From contig NZ_CP067100.1 in assembly GCF_016616235.1 (NCBI RefSeq), positions 2,043,001 to 2,107,000 on the forward strand: a stretch of DNA of 64,000 nt. The letters run 5' to 3'. The translations under genes were made by a program, and so were the position numbers. The DNA comes from Bradyrhizobium diazoefficiens (lineage in GTDB: Bacteria; Pseudomonadota; Alphaproteobacteria; Rhizobiales; Xanthobacteraceae). The notes under the pieces are model-generated. The model worked only from the letters and a program-made list of their open reading frames with translations, was not told the DNA's origin and made no database searches. Below are positions 56,713 through 64,000 of this stretch, piece after piece. Positions within the stretch are counted from its first letter, which is position 1. Every line of letters begins with the position of its first letter.

Positions 56713-57768
56713 TCACCGCAGGCTGGCGTTGATCTTGTCCAGCACCGCCGAGCCCGGACACAGCGCGTCCGCCTCCAGCGAATTGAGCGGCGTCTCGACC
56801 GTGTTGAGATGCTCGTGCAGGTCTTCCGCATCAGGGTCGACATAGAGCAGCCCGGTCACGATCTGGCCCTTGGCGGCGTGCTTCTGGAGGAAGGTCATCG
56901 CGCCGAGCCTGTCGTGCGGATCGTAGTCGGCATCGATCTTGCGCAGCGCGATCTTGCTGCCGTCGTGCTGTTCGACCATCTGCACCGTGCCCGGCGCATA
57001 GTCCACCGCAATGGGGTCACGCCCGACCAGCACGTCGAGCCGGTTCACGGCGTCATTGTGCTCGCGGACATAGTCGAAGCTCTTGGTCGAGCCGGCGTGG
57101 TTGTTGAAGGCGATGCATGGACTGATGACGTCGATGAAGGACGCGCCCTTGTGGCGGATCGCGGCCGCGATCAGCGGCACCAGCTGGGTTTTGTCGCCGG
57201 AGAACGAGCGCGCGACGAAGGTGGCGCCGAGTTGCAGCGCGATCGCGACGAGGTCGATGGCGTTGTCGGTGTTGGTGACGCCCTTCTTGCTCTTCGACCC
57301 GCGGTCGGCGGTGGCCGAGAACTGGCCCTTGGTCAGGCCGTACACGCCGTTGTTCTCGACGATATAGGTCATGTTGACGCCGCGCCGGATCGAATGCGCG
57401 AACTGGCCGAAGCCGATCGAGGCGGAATCGCCGTCGCCGGAGACGCCGAGATAGATCAGGTCCCGGTTGGCGAGGTTGGCGCCGGTCAAGACGCTGGGCA
57501 TGCGGCCGTGCACGGAGTTGAAGCCGTGCGAATTGCCGAGGAAATAGTCCGGCGTCTTCGACGAGCAGCCAATGCCGGAGATCTTTGCAACTCTATGCGG
57601 CTCGATCGAGAGCTCGTAACAGGCCTCGATGATCGAAGCCGTGATCGAGTCATGGCCGCAGCCGGCGCACAGCGTCGAGATCTTGCCCTCGTAGTCGCGA
57701 TGGGTGTAGCCGAGCTCGTTCTTCTTGAGGCCCGGATGATGGAATTTCGGCTTTGCAATATAGGTCAT
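56713..57768 (-). CDS. korB: 2-oxoacid:ferredoxin oxidoreductase, beta subunit (KorB)
   Basis: 351 residues. The beta subunit binds thiamine diphosphate and a 4Fe-4S cluster. Visible: ISTLCAGCGHDSITASI, KISGIGCSSKTPDYFLG, the TPP motif LGVSGDGDSASIG and IVENNGVYGLTKGQFS. With KorA it should interconvert 2-oxoglutarate (or a similar 2-oxoacid) and acyl-CoA with reduction of ferredoxin. The ATG overlaps the korA stop (ATGA). The two-subunit form without a separate ferredoxin-like delta subunit is the aerobe-type KGOR. Confidence 0.93.
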   Translation of the reverse strand: MTYIAKPKFHHPGLKKNELGYTHRDYEGKISTLCAGCGHDSITASIIEACYELSIEPHRVAKISGIGCSSKTPDYFLGNSHGFNSVHGRMPSVLTGANLANRDLIYLGVSGDGDSASIGFGQFAHSIRRGVNMTYIVENNGVYGLTKGQFSATADRGSKSKKGVTNTDNAIDLVAIALQLGATFVARSFSGDKTQLVPLIAAAIRHKGASFIDVISPCIAFNNHAGSTKSFDYVREHNDAVNRLDVLVGRDPIAVDYAPGTVQMVEQHDGSKIALRKIDADYDPHDRLGAMTFLQKHAAKGQIVTGLLYVDPDAEDLHEHLNTVETPLNSLEADALCPGSAVLDKINASLR

Positions 57769-59612
57769 GACACGGCCTTGCGGAGCGGGGTCACCTTGAG
57801 GTGATCCTGATGGTCGCCAATGGCTTTTGCGATGAAGCGGGCGGTGATCGGCGAGCCGTCGTAATGCACGATCGGCACCAGCCGCACCGGGTCGATGCCG
57901 TTCTCGTTGACGATGAGCTGGCGCAGCTGGCTGTCGCGGTTCTGCTCGACGACGTAGACGAAATCGTGCTCGGCGAGGAAGCTCGCAACGCTGGAGTGGA
58001 ACGGAAAGGCGCGGATGCGCAGGCGGTCGAGCTGGTGCCCGCGCGCCTCGAGCAGACCGATCGCCTCGTCCATCGCCGGCGAGGTCGAGCCGAAATAGAT
58101 CACGCCATACTTGGTCGGCCGTTCCGCGTTGGCCTGGAGCGGCCGCGGCACGAGGTCCTGCGCAGTCTCGAACTTGCGCACCAGGCGCTGCATGTTGTCG
58201 GCATAGACAGGGCCTTCCTCGGAGTAACGCGCATAGCGGTCGCGCGAGGTGCCGCGGGTGAAATAGGAGCCCTTGGTCGGGTGCGTGCCGGGATAGGTGC
58301 GGTAGGGAATGCCGTCGCCATCGACGTCGAGATAGCGGCCGAAGTCGCGACCTTCCTCCAGCATCTCCGCGGTCATCACCTTGCCGCGGTCGTACTGCCT
58401 GGCATCGTCCCACTTCAGCGGACGGCAGAGCCGGTGGTTCATGCCGATGTCGAGATCGAGCATCAGGAAGATCGTGGTCTGCAGCCGCTCGGCGAGGTCG
58501 AAGCTGGCTGCCGCGAACTCGAAGGCTTCGGCCGGATCTTCCGGGAACAGCAGCACATGCTTGGTATCGCCGTGAGAGGCATAGGCGCAGGCGATGATGT
58601 CGCATTGCTGGGTGCGGGTCGGCATGCCCGTGGAGGGGCCGGCGCGCTGGATGTTCATGATCACCGCCGGGATCTCGGCGAAATACGAAAGGCCGATGAA
58701 CTCGGTCATCAAGGAGATGCCGGGGCCTGATGTCGCGGTGAAGGCACGGGCGCCGTTCCAGGAGGCGCCGATCACGATGCCGATCGAAGCGAGCTCGTCC
58801 TCGCCCTGCACGATGGCGTATTTCGCCTTGCCGGTGTCAGGATCGTGCCGGTACTTCTTGCAATGGGCGGTGAAAGCTTCCGCCACCGACGAGGACGGCG
58901 TGATCGGATACCACGCGCACACCGTGGCGCCGCCATAGACGGCACCGAGCGCGGCGGCGCTGTTGCCCTCAATGAAGATGCGGTCGCCGACCTTGTCGGA
59001 CTTCTTCACTCTAAGCCCGATCGGGCATTTCAAATTCTGCAGCGCCCAGTCGCGGCCGAGATGCAGCGCATGGACGTTGGAGGAGAGCAGCTTCTCCTTG
59101 CCCTTGTACTGCTCGCCGATCAGCTGCTCGATCAGCTTGGGGTCCATGTCGAGCAAGGCACTGAGCGCGCCGAGATAGATGATGTTCTTGAACAGCTGGC
59201 GCTGGCGCGGATCGGTGTAGGTCGAGTTGGTGATCGCGGTTAGGGGAACGCCGATCACGGTGATGTCGTCGCGGAATTTGGTCGACGGCATCGGCTTGGT
59301 GGAATCGTAGAACAGATAGCCGCCGGGCTCGATGCCGGCGACGTCCTTGTCCCAGGTCTGCGGGTTCATCGCCACCATCATGTCGACGCCGCCGCGGGCG
59401 CCGAGATGGCCGTCTTCCGTCACCCGTACCTCGTACCAGGTCGGCAGGCCCTGGATGTTGGAGGGGAAGATGTTGCGCGGGGACACCGGAACGCCATGGC
59501 GCAGGATTGCGCGCGCGAACATCTCGTTGGCGCTGGCCGAGCCCGAGCCGTTGACGTTGGCGAAGCGGACGACGAAGTCGTTTACGCTGCTGATCGGCTT
59601 CTTGTCGGGCAT
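57765..59612 (-). CDS. korA: 2-oxoacid:ferredoxin oxidoreductase, alpha subunit (KorA)
   Basis: 615 residues from the ATG at 59612 (AGGA upstream). The N-terminal third is the gamma-type domain (VRFANVNGSGSASANEMFARA) and the rest the alpha-type domain with AWYPITPSSSVAEAF, VQGEDELASIGIVIGAS and TATSGPGISLMTEF, a gamma-alpha fusion typical of KorA. The start lies inside the end of the upstream reductase gene (31-base overlap), so the two are translationally linked. The substrate 2-oxoglutarate is inferred from family resemblance. Confidence 0.93.
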   Translation of the reverse strand: MPDKKPISSVNDFVVRFANVNGSGSASANEMFARAILRHGVPVSPRNIFPSNIQGLPTWYEVRVTEDGHLGARGGVDMMVAMNPQTWDKDVAGIEPGGYLFYDSTKPMPSTKFRDDITVIGVPLTAITNSTYTDPRQRQLFKNIIYLGALSALLDMDPKLIEQLIGEQYKGKEKLLSSNVHALHLGRDWALQNLKCPIGLRVKKSDKVGDRIFIEGNSAAALGAVYGGATVCAWYPITPSSSVAEAFTAHCKKYRHDPDTGKAKYAIVQGEDELASIGIVIGASWNGARAFTATSGPGISLMTEFIGLSYFAEIPAVIMNIQRAGPSTGMPTRTQQCDIIACAYASHGDTKHVLLFPEDPAEAFEFAAASFDLAERLQTTIFLMLDLDIGMNHRLCRPLKWDDARQYDRGKVMTAEMLEEGRDFGRYLDVDGDGIPYRTYPGTHPTKGSYFTRGTSRDRYARYSEEGPVYADNMQRLVRKFETAQDLVPRPLQANAERPTKYGVIYFGSTSPAMDEAIGLLEARGHQLDRLRIRAFPFHSSVASFLAEHDFVYVVEQNRDSQLRQLIVNENGIDPVRLVPIVHYDGSPITARFIAKAIGDHQDHLKVTPLRKAVS

Positions 59613-61381
59613 GATGATCCTGCGTGAGTCATCTCGATGAAATATTTCTGCATGTCCCAGGCGCCGGTGGGGCAACGCTCGGCGCACAGCCCGCAATGCA
59701 GGCAGACGTCCTCGTCCTTCACCATCACGCGGCCGGTCTTGAGGTCACTGGAGACGTAGAGATCCTGGTCCGGATGCGGCGAGGGCGCCTTCAGCCGCTG
59801 GCGCAGATCGTCTTCCTCGCCGTTAGCAGTGAAGGTGATGCAGTCCATCGGGCAAATGTCGACGCAGGCATCGCATTCGATGCAGAGCGAGGTCGAGAAC
59901 ACGGTCTGCACGTCACAGTTCAGGCAGCGCTCGGCTTCGCCCAGCGCCAGCTTGACGTCGTAGCCCAGCTCGACCTCTGTGCGGACGTCCTTCAGCGCGA
60001 TCACCTTGTCGCGGTGCGGCACCTTGAAGCGCTTGTCGTTGGAGATGTCGTTGTCATAGCTCCATTCGTGGATGCCCATCTTCTGCGAGGAGATTTGCAC
60101 CTCCGGCAGCGGCCGTTCGGCGATGTCCTCGCCCGAGAGCATCTTGTGGATGGACAATGCGGCATCGTGGCCGTGCGCCACCGCCCAGATGATGTTCTTC
60201 GGCCCGAATGCGGCATCGCCGCCGAAGAACACTTTTGGATTGGTCGAGGCGAAGGTCTTCGGATCGACCTTCGGCATGTGCCATTTGTCGAACTCGATGC
60301 CGCAATCCTGCTCGATCCACGGGAAGGCATTCTCCTGGCCGACCGCGACCAGCACGTCGTCGCAGGTGATCGTCTCGTCCGGCTCGCCCGACGGCACCAA
60401 ATTGCGCTTGCCCTGGGCGTCGTATTCGGCCTTCACCTTCTGGAAAGTGACGCCAATGAGCTTGCCGGCGACATGTTTGAACGCCACCGGAACCATGTAG
60501 TTCAGGATCGGAATGTCCTCGTGGAGCGCGTCTTCCTTTTCCCAGGGCGAGGCTTTCATCTCCTCGAAGCCGGAGCGGACGACCACCTTGACGCTCTCGC
60601 CGCCGAGCCGGCGCGCAGTGCGGCAGCAATCCATCGCGGTGTTGCCGCCGCCGAGCACGATGACGCGCTTGCCGATCTTGTCGGTATGGCCGAACGACAC
60701 ATTGGCCAGCCACTCGATGCCGATATGGATGTTGGCGGCCGCCTCTTTCCGGCCGGGGATGTCGAGCTCGCGGCCCCGCGGCGCGCCGGAGCCGACGAAG
60801 ATCGCATCATACTTCTCCGCGAGCAGCGCCTTCATGCTCTCGATGCGGTGACCGCCCCTGAACTCGACGCCAAGGCCGAGGATGTAACCGGTCTCCTCGT
60901 CGATCACCGAATTGGGCAGGCGGAATTTCGGGATCTGCGTGCGCATCATGCCGCCGGCTTCGGGATCGGCATCGAACACGGTGCAGTGATAGCCGAGCGG
61001 GGCGAGATCGCGCGCCACCGTCAGCGAAGCCGGGCCGCCGCCGACCAGCGCGACGCGCTTGCCGTTTTGAGGGCCGGGGCGCGGCAGGCGCTGCTTGATA
61101 TCGTCCTTGAAGTCGGCGGCGACGCGCTTGAGGCGGCAGATCGCAACCGGCGTCTCCTCGACGCGTCCGCGCCGGCACGCCGGCTCGCAGGGACGATCGC
61201 AGGTGCGTCCCAGAATTCCGGGAAACACGTTCGATTTCCAATTGATCATGTAGGCGTCGCTATAGCGGCCTTGGGCGATCAGTCGGATGTATTCGGGAAC
61301 GGGGGTGTGCGCAGGACAGGCCCACTGGCAATCGACCACCTTGTGAAAGTAGTCGGGGGCCGCGATATCGGTCGGTTTCAT
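59582..61381 (-). CDS. GltD-like FAD oxidoreductase with C-terminal ferredoxin domain
   Basis: 599 residues. The N-terminal region has the Cys-rich GltD-type cluster (CQWACPAHTPVPEYI, CDRPCEPACRRG), followed by an FAD site (VALVGGGPASLTVARDLA), an NADPH site (VIVLGGGNTAMDCCRTARRL) and a C-terminal 2[4Fe-4S] ferredoxin module (CIECDACVDICPMDCI and CLHCGLCAERCPTGAW). Being first in an operon with korA and korB, it probably moves electrons between KorAB and NAD(P)H, like the reductase subunit of other KGOR systems. No gltB is nearby, so it is not glutamate synthase. The 235-base upstream gap holds no gene. Confidence 0.88.
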   Translation of the reverse strand: MKPTDIAAPDYFHKVVDCQWACPAHTPVPEYIRLIAQGRYSDAYMINWKSNVFPGILGRTCDRPCEPACRRGRVEETPVAICRLKRVAADFKDDIKQRLPRPGPQNGKRVALVGGGPASLTVARDLAPLGYHCTVFDADPEAGGMMRTQIPKFRLPNSVIDEETGYILGLGVEFRGGHRIESMKALLAEKYDAIFVGSGAPRGRELDIPGRKEAAANIHIGIEWLANVSFGHTDKIGKRVIVLGGGNTAMDCCRTARRLGGESVKVVVRSGFEEMKASPWEKEDALHEDIPILNYMVPVAFKHVAGKLIGVTFQKVKAEYDAQGKRNLVPSGEPDETITCDDVLVAVGQENAFPWIEQDCGIEFDKWHMPKVDPKTFASTNPKVFFGGDAAFGPKNIIWAVAHGHDAALSIHKMLSGEDIAERPLPEVQISSQKMGIHEWSYDNDISNDKRFKVPHRDKVIALKDVRTEVELGYDVKLALGEAERCLNCDVQTVFSTSLCIECDACVDICPMDCITFTANGEEDDLRQRLKAPSPHPDQDLYVSSDLKTGRVMVKDEDVCLHCGLCAERCPTGAWDMQKYFIEMTHAGSSCPTRSRSAA

Positions 61382-61616
61382 TCCTACCCTGTCCGCGCAG
61401 GCCCAAAGACCCCGCGGCCTTTTCTTGAGCTTGGCGAACGCTTAACGCGTTTCGATGTGGTTTCTGAATGACGTCATTGGGTTAGCTTATTAGAACCGCT
61501 CCGAAGTACAACGGCAAATTTTCGCGCGTCCCCTCTTTCATGGGAGCTCCGCGCACACAGCATTAACGCCGCGCACGAGCTGCGTGCGGTGCAATATGTT
61601 GCGATGCAGAGGCGCT

Positions 61617-62294
61617 TCAGCTTTGCGCAATGTCGCTCTTTGCGAGGTCCCACATCAGGCAGTAGGTGCCGACCGAGATTGGCAGCGGGAAGGGCGCTGC
61701 CGCCGGCCCGGTGAAGCGCTCGGCGATGATGCCTGAGACCGCGCCGACATGCGTGCCGTCGATCAGCACGAACCAGTCGCGCGCGCCTTCATTGCGCGCT
61801 GCCGGAATTTCCGCCGTCGCCCCGGACAATTCCGGCTCGCTCTCGAGCAGATGCATCGAGATGATGCCCGCGCGTGTTTCGGGCGCCAGCTTTTCTTGCA
61901 ATGCATCGCGCCATGAGCCGGCATTGTCCGGTCCCGGCCGCAGCCGCACCACGCCGAGCGCGGCGCCGCGGCCCGTGCCGTTGCTGATGGTGATGCGCGC
62001 AACCACGCGCAGCATGTCCTTGAAGCGCGCCATGGTCTGCCGCGACCAGTCGGTCGGGCTCGCGAGCCGCGCCCTGTAGGCGGGGCTGTCGAGCACGTCG
62101 AGCGTCGCGGTCGAATAGAGGCAGAGATATTTGGGATTGGCCGCATGCGCGACATAGCGCCGCGCTTCCAGGAATCCCTCGATCGCAACGCGCTCTTCCA
62201 AGTGCTCGCGATCATACCAGCGGTTGAAATCGGCTTCATCTGAAACGTCAATGTTCATCGACGTCAGCAGCATGCCTTTCCCGGCGAGCGGCAT
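61617..62294 (-). CDS. hypothetical protein, possible alpha/beta-barrel (EthD/ABM-like) duplication
   Basis: 225 residues, unrecognised. The N-terminal half LLTSMNIDVSDEADFNRWYDREHLEERV and FLEARRYVAH resembles dimeric alpha/beta-barrel proteins that have a WYDREH-type motif, and the second half (GIISMHLLESEPELS, DWFVLIDGTHV) may repeat the fold. It starts 12 bases after the aminopeptidase stop and seems to be the last gene of a unit beginning at or before pqqE. A role in degradation or cofactor chemistry cannot be told from the sequence. Confidence 0.6.
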   Translation of the reverse strand: MPLAGKGMLLTSMNIDVSDEADFNRWYDREHLEERVAIEGFLEARRYVAHAANPKYLCLYSTATLDVLDSPAYRARLASPTDWSRQTMARFKDMLRVVARITISNGTGRGAALGVVRLRPGPDNAGSWRDALQEKLAPETRAGIISMHLLESEPELSGATAEIPAARNEGARDWFVLIDGTHVGAVSGIIAERFTGPAAAPFPLPISVGTYCLMWDLAKSDIAQS

Positions 62295-62306
62295 TGTTCT
62301 TGTCCT

Positions 62307-63293
62307 TTATCGCGCGGTCTTCGAAGCCAAGTCCGCGATCGACTTCATGACCGCGTCCCTCACGCCGCCATCATAGAGCGAATGCCCGGCCTCTTCCACG
62401 ATGCGAATCTCGGAACCCGGCCAAACTTTCGCAAGCCGCTCGGATGTTTCGGGCGGACACAACAGATCGTAGCGGCCCTGCACGATGATACCGGGTATGC
62501 CTTCGAGCCTTCCCGCGTTCCGCAACAGCTGGTCTTCGCTCATGAAGGAGTCGTCGACGAAATAATGCGCCTCCATGAACGGCGCCGCCGGCAGCGTGCG
62601 CCAGACGTTCAGCGAAGCGAGGTCCAGCCGCGTCTTTGCCGCCTTGTGCTCCGACAGGGCGCGCTCGGTGTCGTGCCAGGCCCGCGCTGCGGGGCCATGC
62701 ACCGCCGGATCGGCATCGAGGATGCGGCGCCAATAGGCGTCCACCGGATGCGCGCGCTCTTCGGGCGGCAGCACGCTCAGGAAATCCTCGTAAAGCGCAG
62801 GATAGAATTGCGACAGGCGCGAGGTGAAAGCGGTCTCGACTTCCGCCCGCGTGCCGAGAAAAGTTGCGCGCAGCGCGATGCCGGCGACGCGCTCGGGATG
62901 GGCCTCTGCATAGGCCAGCGCCAGCGTCGCGCCCCAGGAGCCGCCGACCACCATCCAGCGTTCGAAACCGAATTTTTCGCGGATCTTCTCCATGTCTGCG
63001 ATCAGATGCGCCGTCGTATTGTGCTCGCGCGATCCCTTCGGACGGCTGCGGCCGCAGCCACGCTGGTCGAACAGCACCGCGCAGAAGCGATCGGGATCGA
63101 ACAGCCGGCGATGGTCGGGCTGGCAGCCGCTGCCCGGCCCGCCATGCAGATAGATCGCCGGGATTCCGTCGGCACGGCCGACGCTTTCGACATAGAGTTC
63201 GTGGCCGTCGCCGACGTCGAGCATGTCGGAGGTCAGCGGCGCAAAGGGATCGGCGCGCTTGACCGCTGCGGCCGCGTCGGCGTCAGGCGTCAT
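62307..63293 (-). CDS. pip: prolyl aminopeptidase (alpha/beta hydrolase, S33)
   Basis: 328 residues from the ATG at 63293, overlapping the pqqE stop by 11 bases. The oxyanion motif IYLHGGPGSGC, FDQRGCGRSRPKG, the nucleophile elbow VVGGSWGATLALAYA and the C-terminal EEAGHSLYDGG complete a Ser-Asp-His triad. These are the prolyl iminopeptidase signatures; it would release N-terminal proline from peptides. The link with pqqE is one of position, and a role in PQQ peptide handling is only a speculation. Confidence 0.88.
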   Translation of the reverse strand: MTPDADAAAAVKRADPFAPLTSDMLDVGDGHELYVESVGRADGIPAIYLHGGPGSGCQPDHRRLFDPDRFCAVLFDQRGCGRSRPKGSREHNTTAHLIADMEKIREKFGFERWMVVGGSWGATLALAYAEAHPERVAGIALRATFLGTRAEVETAFTSRLSQFYPALYEDFLSVLPPEERAHPVDAYWRRILDADPAVHGPAARAWHDTERALSEHKAAKTRLDLASLNVWRTLPAAPFMEAHYFVDDSFMSEDQLLRNAGRLEGIPGIIVQGRYDLLCPPETSERLAKVWPGSEIRIVEEAGHSLYDGGVRDAVMKSIADLASKTAR

Positions 63294-64000
63294 TCCCGGA
63301 TTCCAGAGTGCCGCCGGCGAAATTGCGATAGAGGAAGCGGCTGGTCTCGCCCTCGGCCTCGGCTTCCGCCTGCTTGAAGATGGTCTCGTGCAGCGGCGAC
63401 AGCGCGCAGGCCGGATCGGTGTTGGCGGCATCGCCCGTCAGCGCAAAGGCCTGGCAGCGACAGCCGCCGAAATCGATCTCGCGGAATTCGCAAGACTTGC
63501 ACGGCTCCTTCATCCAGCCGGTGCCGCGATAGCGGTTGAAGGCGTCGGAGTTCTGCCAGATCCAGGCGATCGAGTGGTTGGAGCGCACGGACAGGAAGTC
63601 GAGCCCGGTGATGCTCTCGGCGGCGTGACAGGGCAGCACCTTGCCGGCGGGCGAGATGTTGAAAAACTGCCGGCCCCAGCCGCCCATGCACTTCTTCGGC
63701 CGCAGCGCGTAATAGTCCGGCACGACGTAGTCGATGGTCAGCCGGCCCTTGAGCCGCTCGCGCGCCTCCTCGACGAGGCGGGTGCACTCATCTAACTGCG
63801 CCACCGTCGGCATCAGCGCGGCACGGTTCTTCAGCGCCCAGCCGTAATACTGCACATTGGCGACCTCGAGCCGGTCGGCGTCGAGATCGAGCGACATCTG
63901 GATGATATCAGGCAGCTGGTGCAGGTTCTGCCGGTGCATCACCGCATTCACGGTGAGCGGCAGATCGAGCTCGCGCGTCCATTTCGCCACTTCGAGCTTC
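63283..64000 (-). CDS. pqqE: PqqA peptide cyclase PqqE, C-terminal part
   Basis: The last 238 residues or so; the N-terminal radical-SAM core with its CxxxCxxC cluster lies beyond the window. PqqE links Glu and Tyr of the PqqA peptide, the first step of pyrroloquinoline quinone synthesis. Visible are ELDLPLTVNAVMHRQN, ANVQYYGWALKNRAALMP, CMGGWGRQFFNISPAGKVLPCHAAE and the SPASM cysteines in CKSCEFREIDFGGCRCQAF, which bind auxiliary Fe-S clusters. The frame is open through base 64000. Confidence 0.93.
   Translation of the reverse strand, partial: KLEVAKWTRELDLPLTVNAVMHRQNLHQLPDIIQMSLDLDADRLEVANVQYYGWALKNRAALMPTVAQLDECTRLVEEARERLKGRLTIDYVVPDYYALRPKKCMGGWGRQFFNISPAGKVLPCHAAESITGLDFLSVRSNHSIAWIWQNSDAFNRYRGTGWMKEPCKSCEFREIDFGGCRCQAFALTGDAANTDPACALSPLHETIFKQAEAEAEGETSRFLYRNFAGGTLESGNDA

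Noticed and set aside
59582..61381. Glutamate synthase small subunit (gltD)
   Set aside because: The C-terminal ferredoxin module, the korAB operon and the lack of gltB point to a ferredoxin/NAD(P)H reductase role.

Overview
This window is chromosomal DNA from a high-GC alphaproteobacterium. Gene content, gene order and the repeat elements suggest Bradyrhizobium or a close relative (Nitrobacteraceae); that assignment is from family knowledge, not from a search. I saw no transposase, integrase, phage gene, CRISPR array, rRNA or tRNA. The window reads as core genome with housekeeping, stress and carbon-storage operons. Both ends cut through genes: a FlgN-like flagellar gene on the left and pqqE on the right.

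Layout. (1) 1-3103: flagellar filament junction genes (FlgN-like, flgK, flgL). (2) 3251-5491, minus: uracil phosphoribosyltransferase and an acyl-CoA synthetase-like enzyme. (3) 5873-14188, plus: a full kdp potassium-uptake operon, starting with two or three tiny membrane peptides, then kdpA, kdpB, kdpC and the kdpDE sensor/regulator pair, with a palindromic repeat wedged between kdpB and kdpC. (4) 14306-18006: divergent ku and ligD (non-homologous end joining) sharing an almost symmetrical pair of general-stress-type promoters. (5) 18123-18787: two small genes (DUF3309 and a polyhydroxyalkanoate-system protein). (6) 18790-36786: an alpha-glucan/trehalose block. On the minus strand it runs GlgE-like, TreS-maltokinase fusion, GlgB, GlgX, TreZ, TreY; malQ and a GH15 glucosidase diverge on the plus strand. 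(7) 37027-44540, minus: an oxidative pentose phosphate operon (tal-pgi fusion, gnd, zwf, pgl, gntK, Cof-type phosphatase). (8) 45798-50573: the prkA-yeaH-spoVR stress operon behind a textbook sigma-EcfG promoter. (9) 50825-56712: small accessory genes, including an ArsR/START-domain operon with a readable operator, a gene remnant, and a nucleotide-cyclase/FGE-domain fusion. (10) 56713-61381, minus: 2-oxoacid:ferredoxin oxidoreductase korAB with a dedicated FAD/FeS reductase. (11) 61617-64000, minus: pqqE (partial), a prolyl aminopeptidase-like hydrolase and an unknown gene.

How the parts fit. The glucan block would form a closed cycle. TreS interconverts trehalose and maltose, its fused kinase makes maltose-1-phosphate, GlgE normally adds that to a glucan, GlgB branches it, GlgX trims it, and TreY/TreZ release trehalose again. 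The GlgE-like protein here keeps the fold but has lost the general acid/base Glu (now Lys408) and the invariant Arg next to the nucleophile (now Ala377), so the cycle may be broken or the protein may have a new role. This is the most interesting observation in the window. Sigma-EcfG-type promoter matches before prkA and between ku and ligD, with weaker ones before DUF3309 and malQ, suggest that several of these blocks belong to the general stress response.

Seven dispersed palindromic repeats of at least three sorts sit between genes. Overlapping start and stop codons are common, so most blocks are probably operons.
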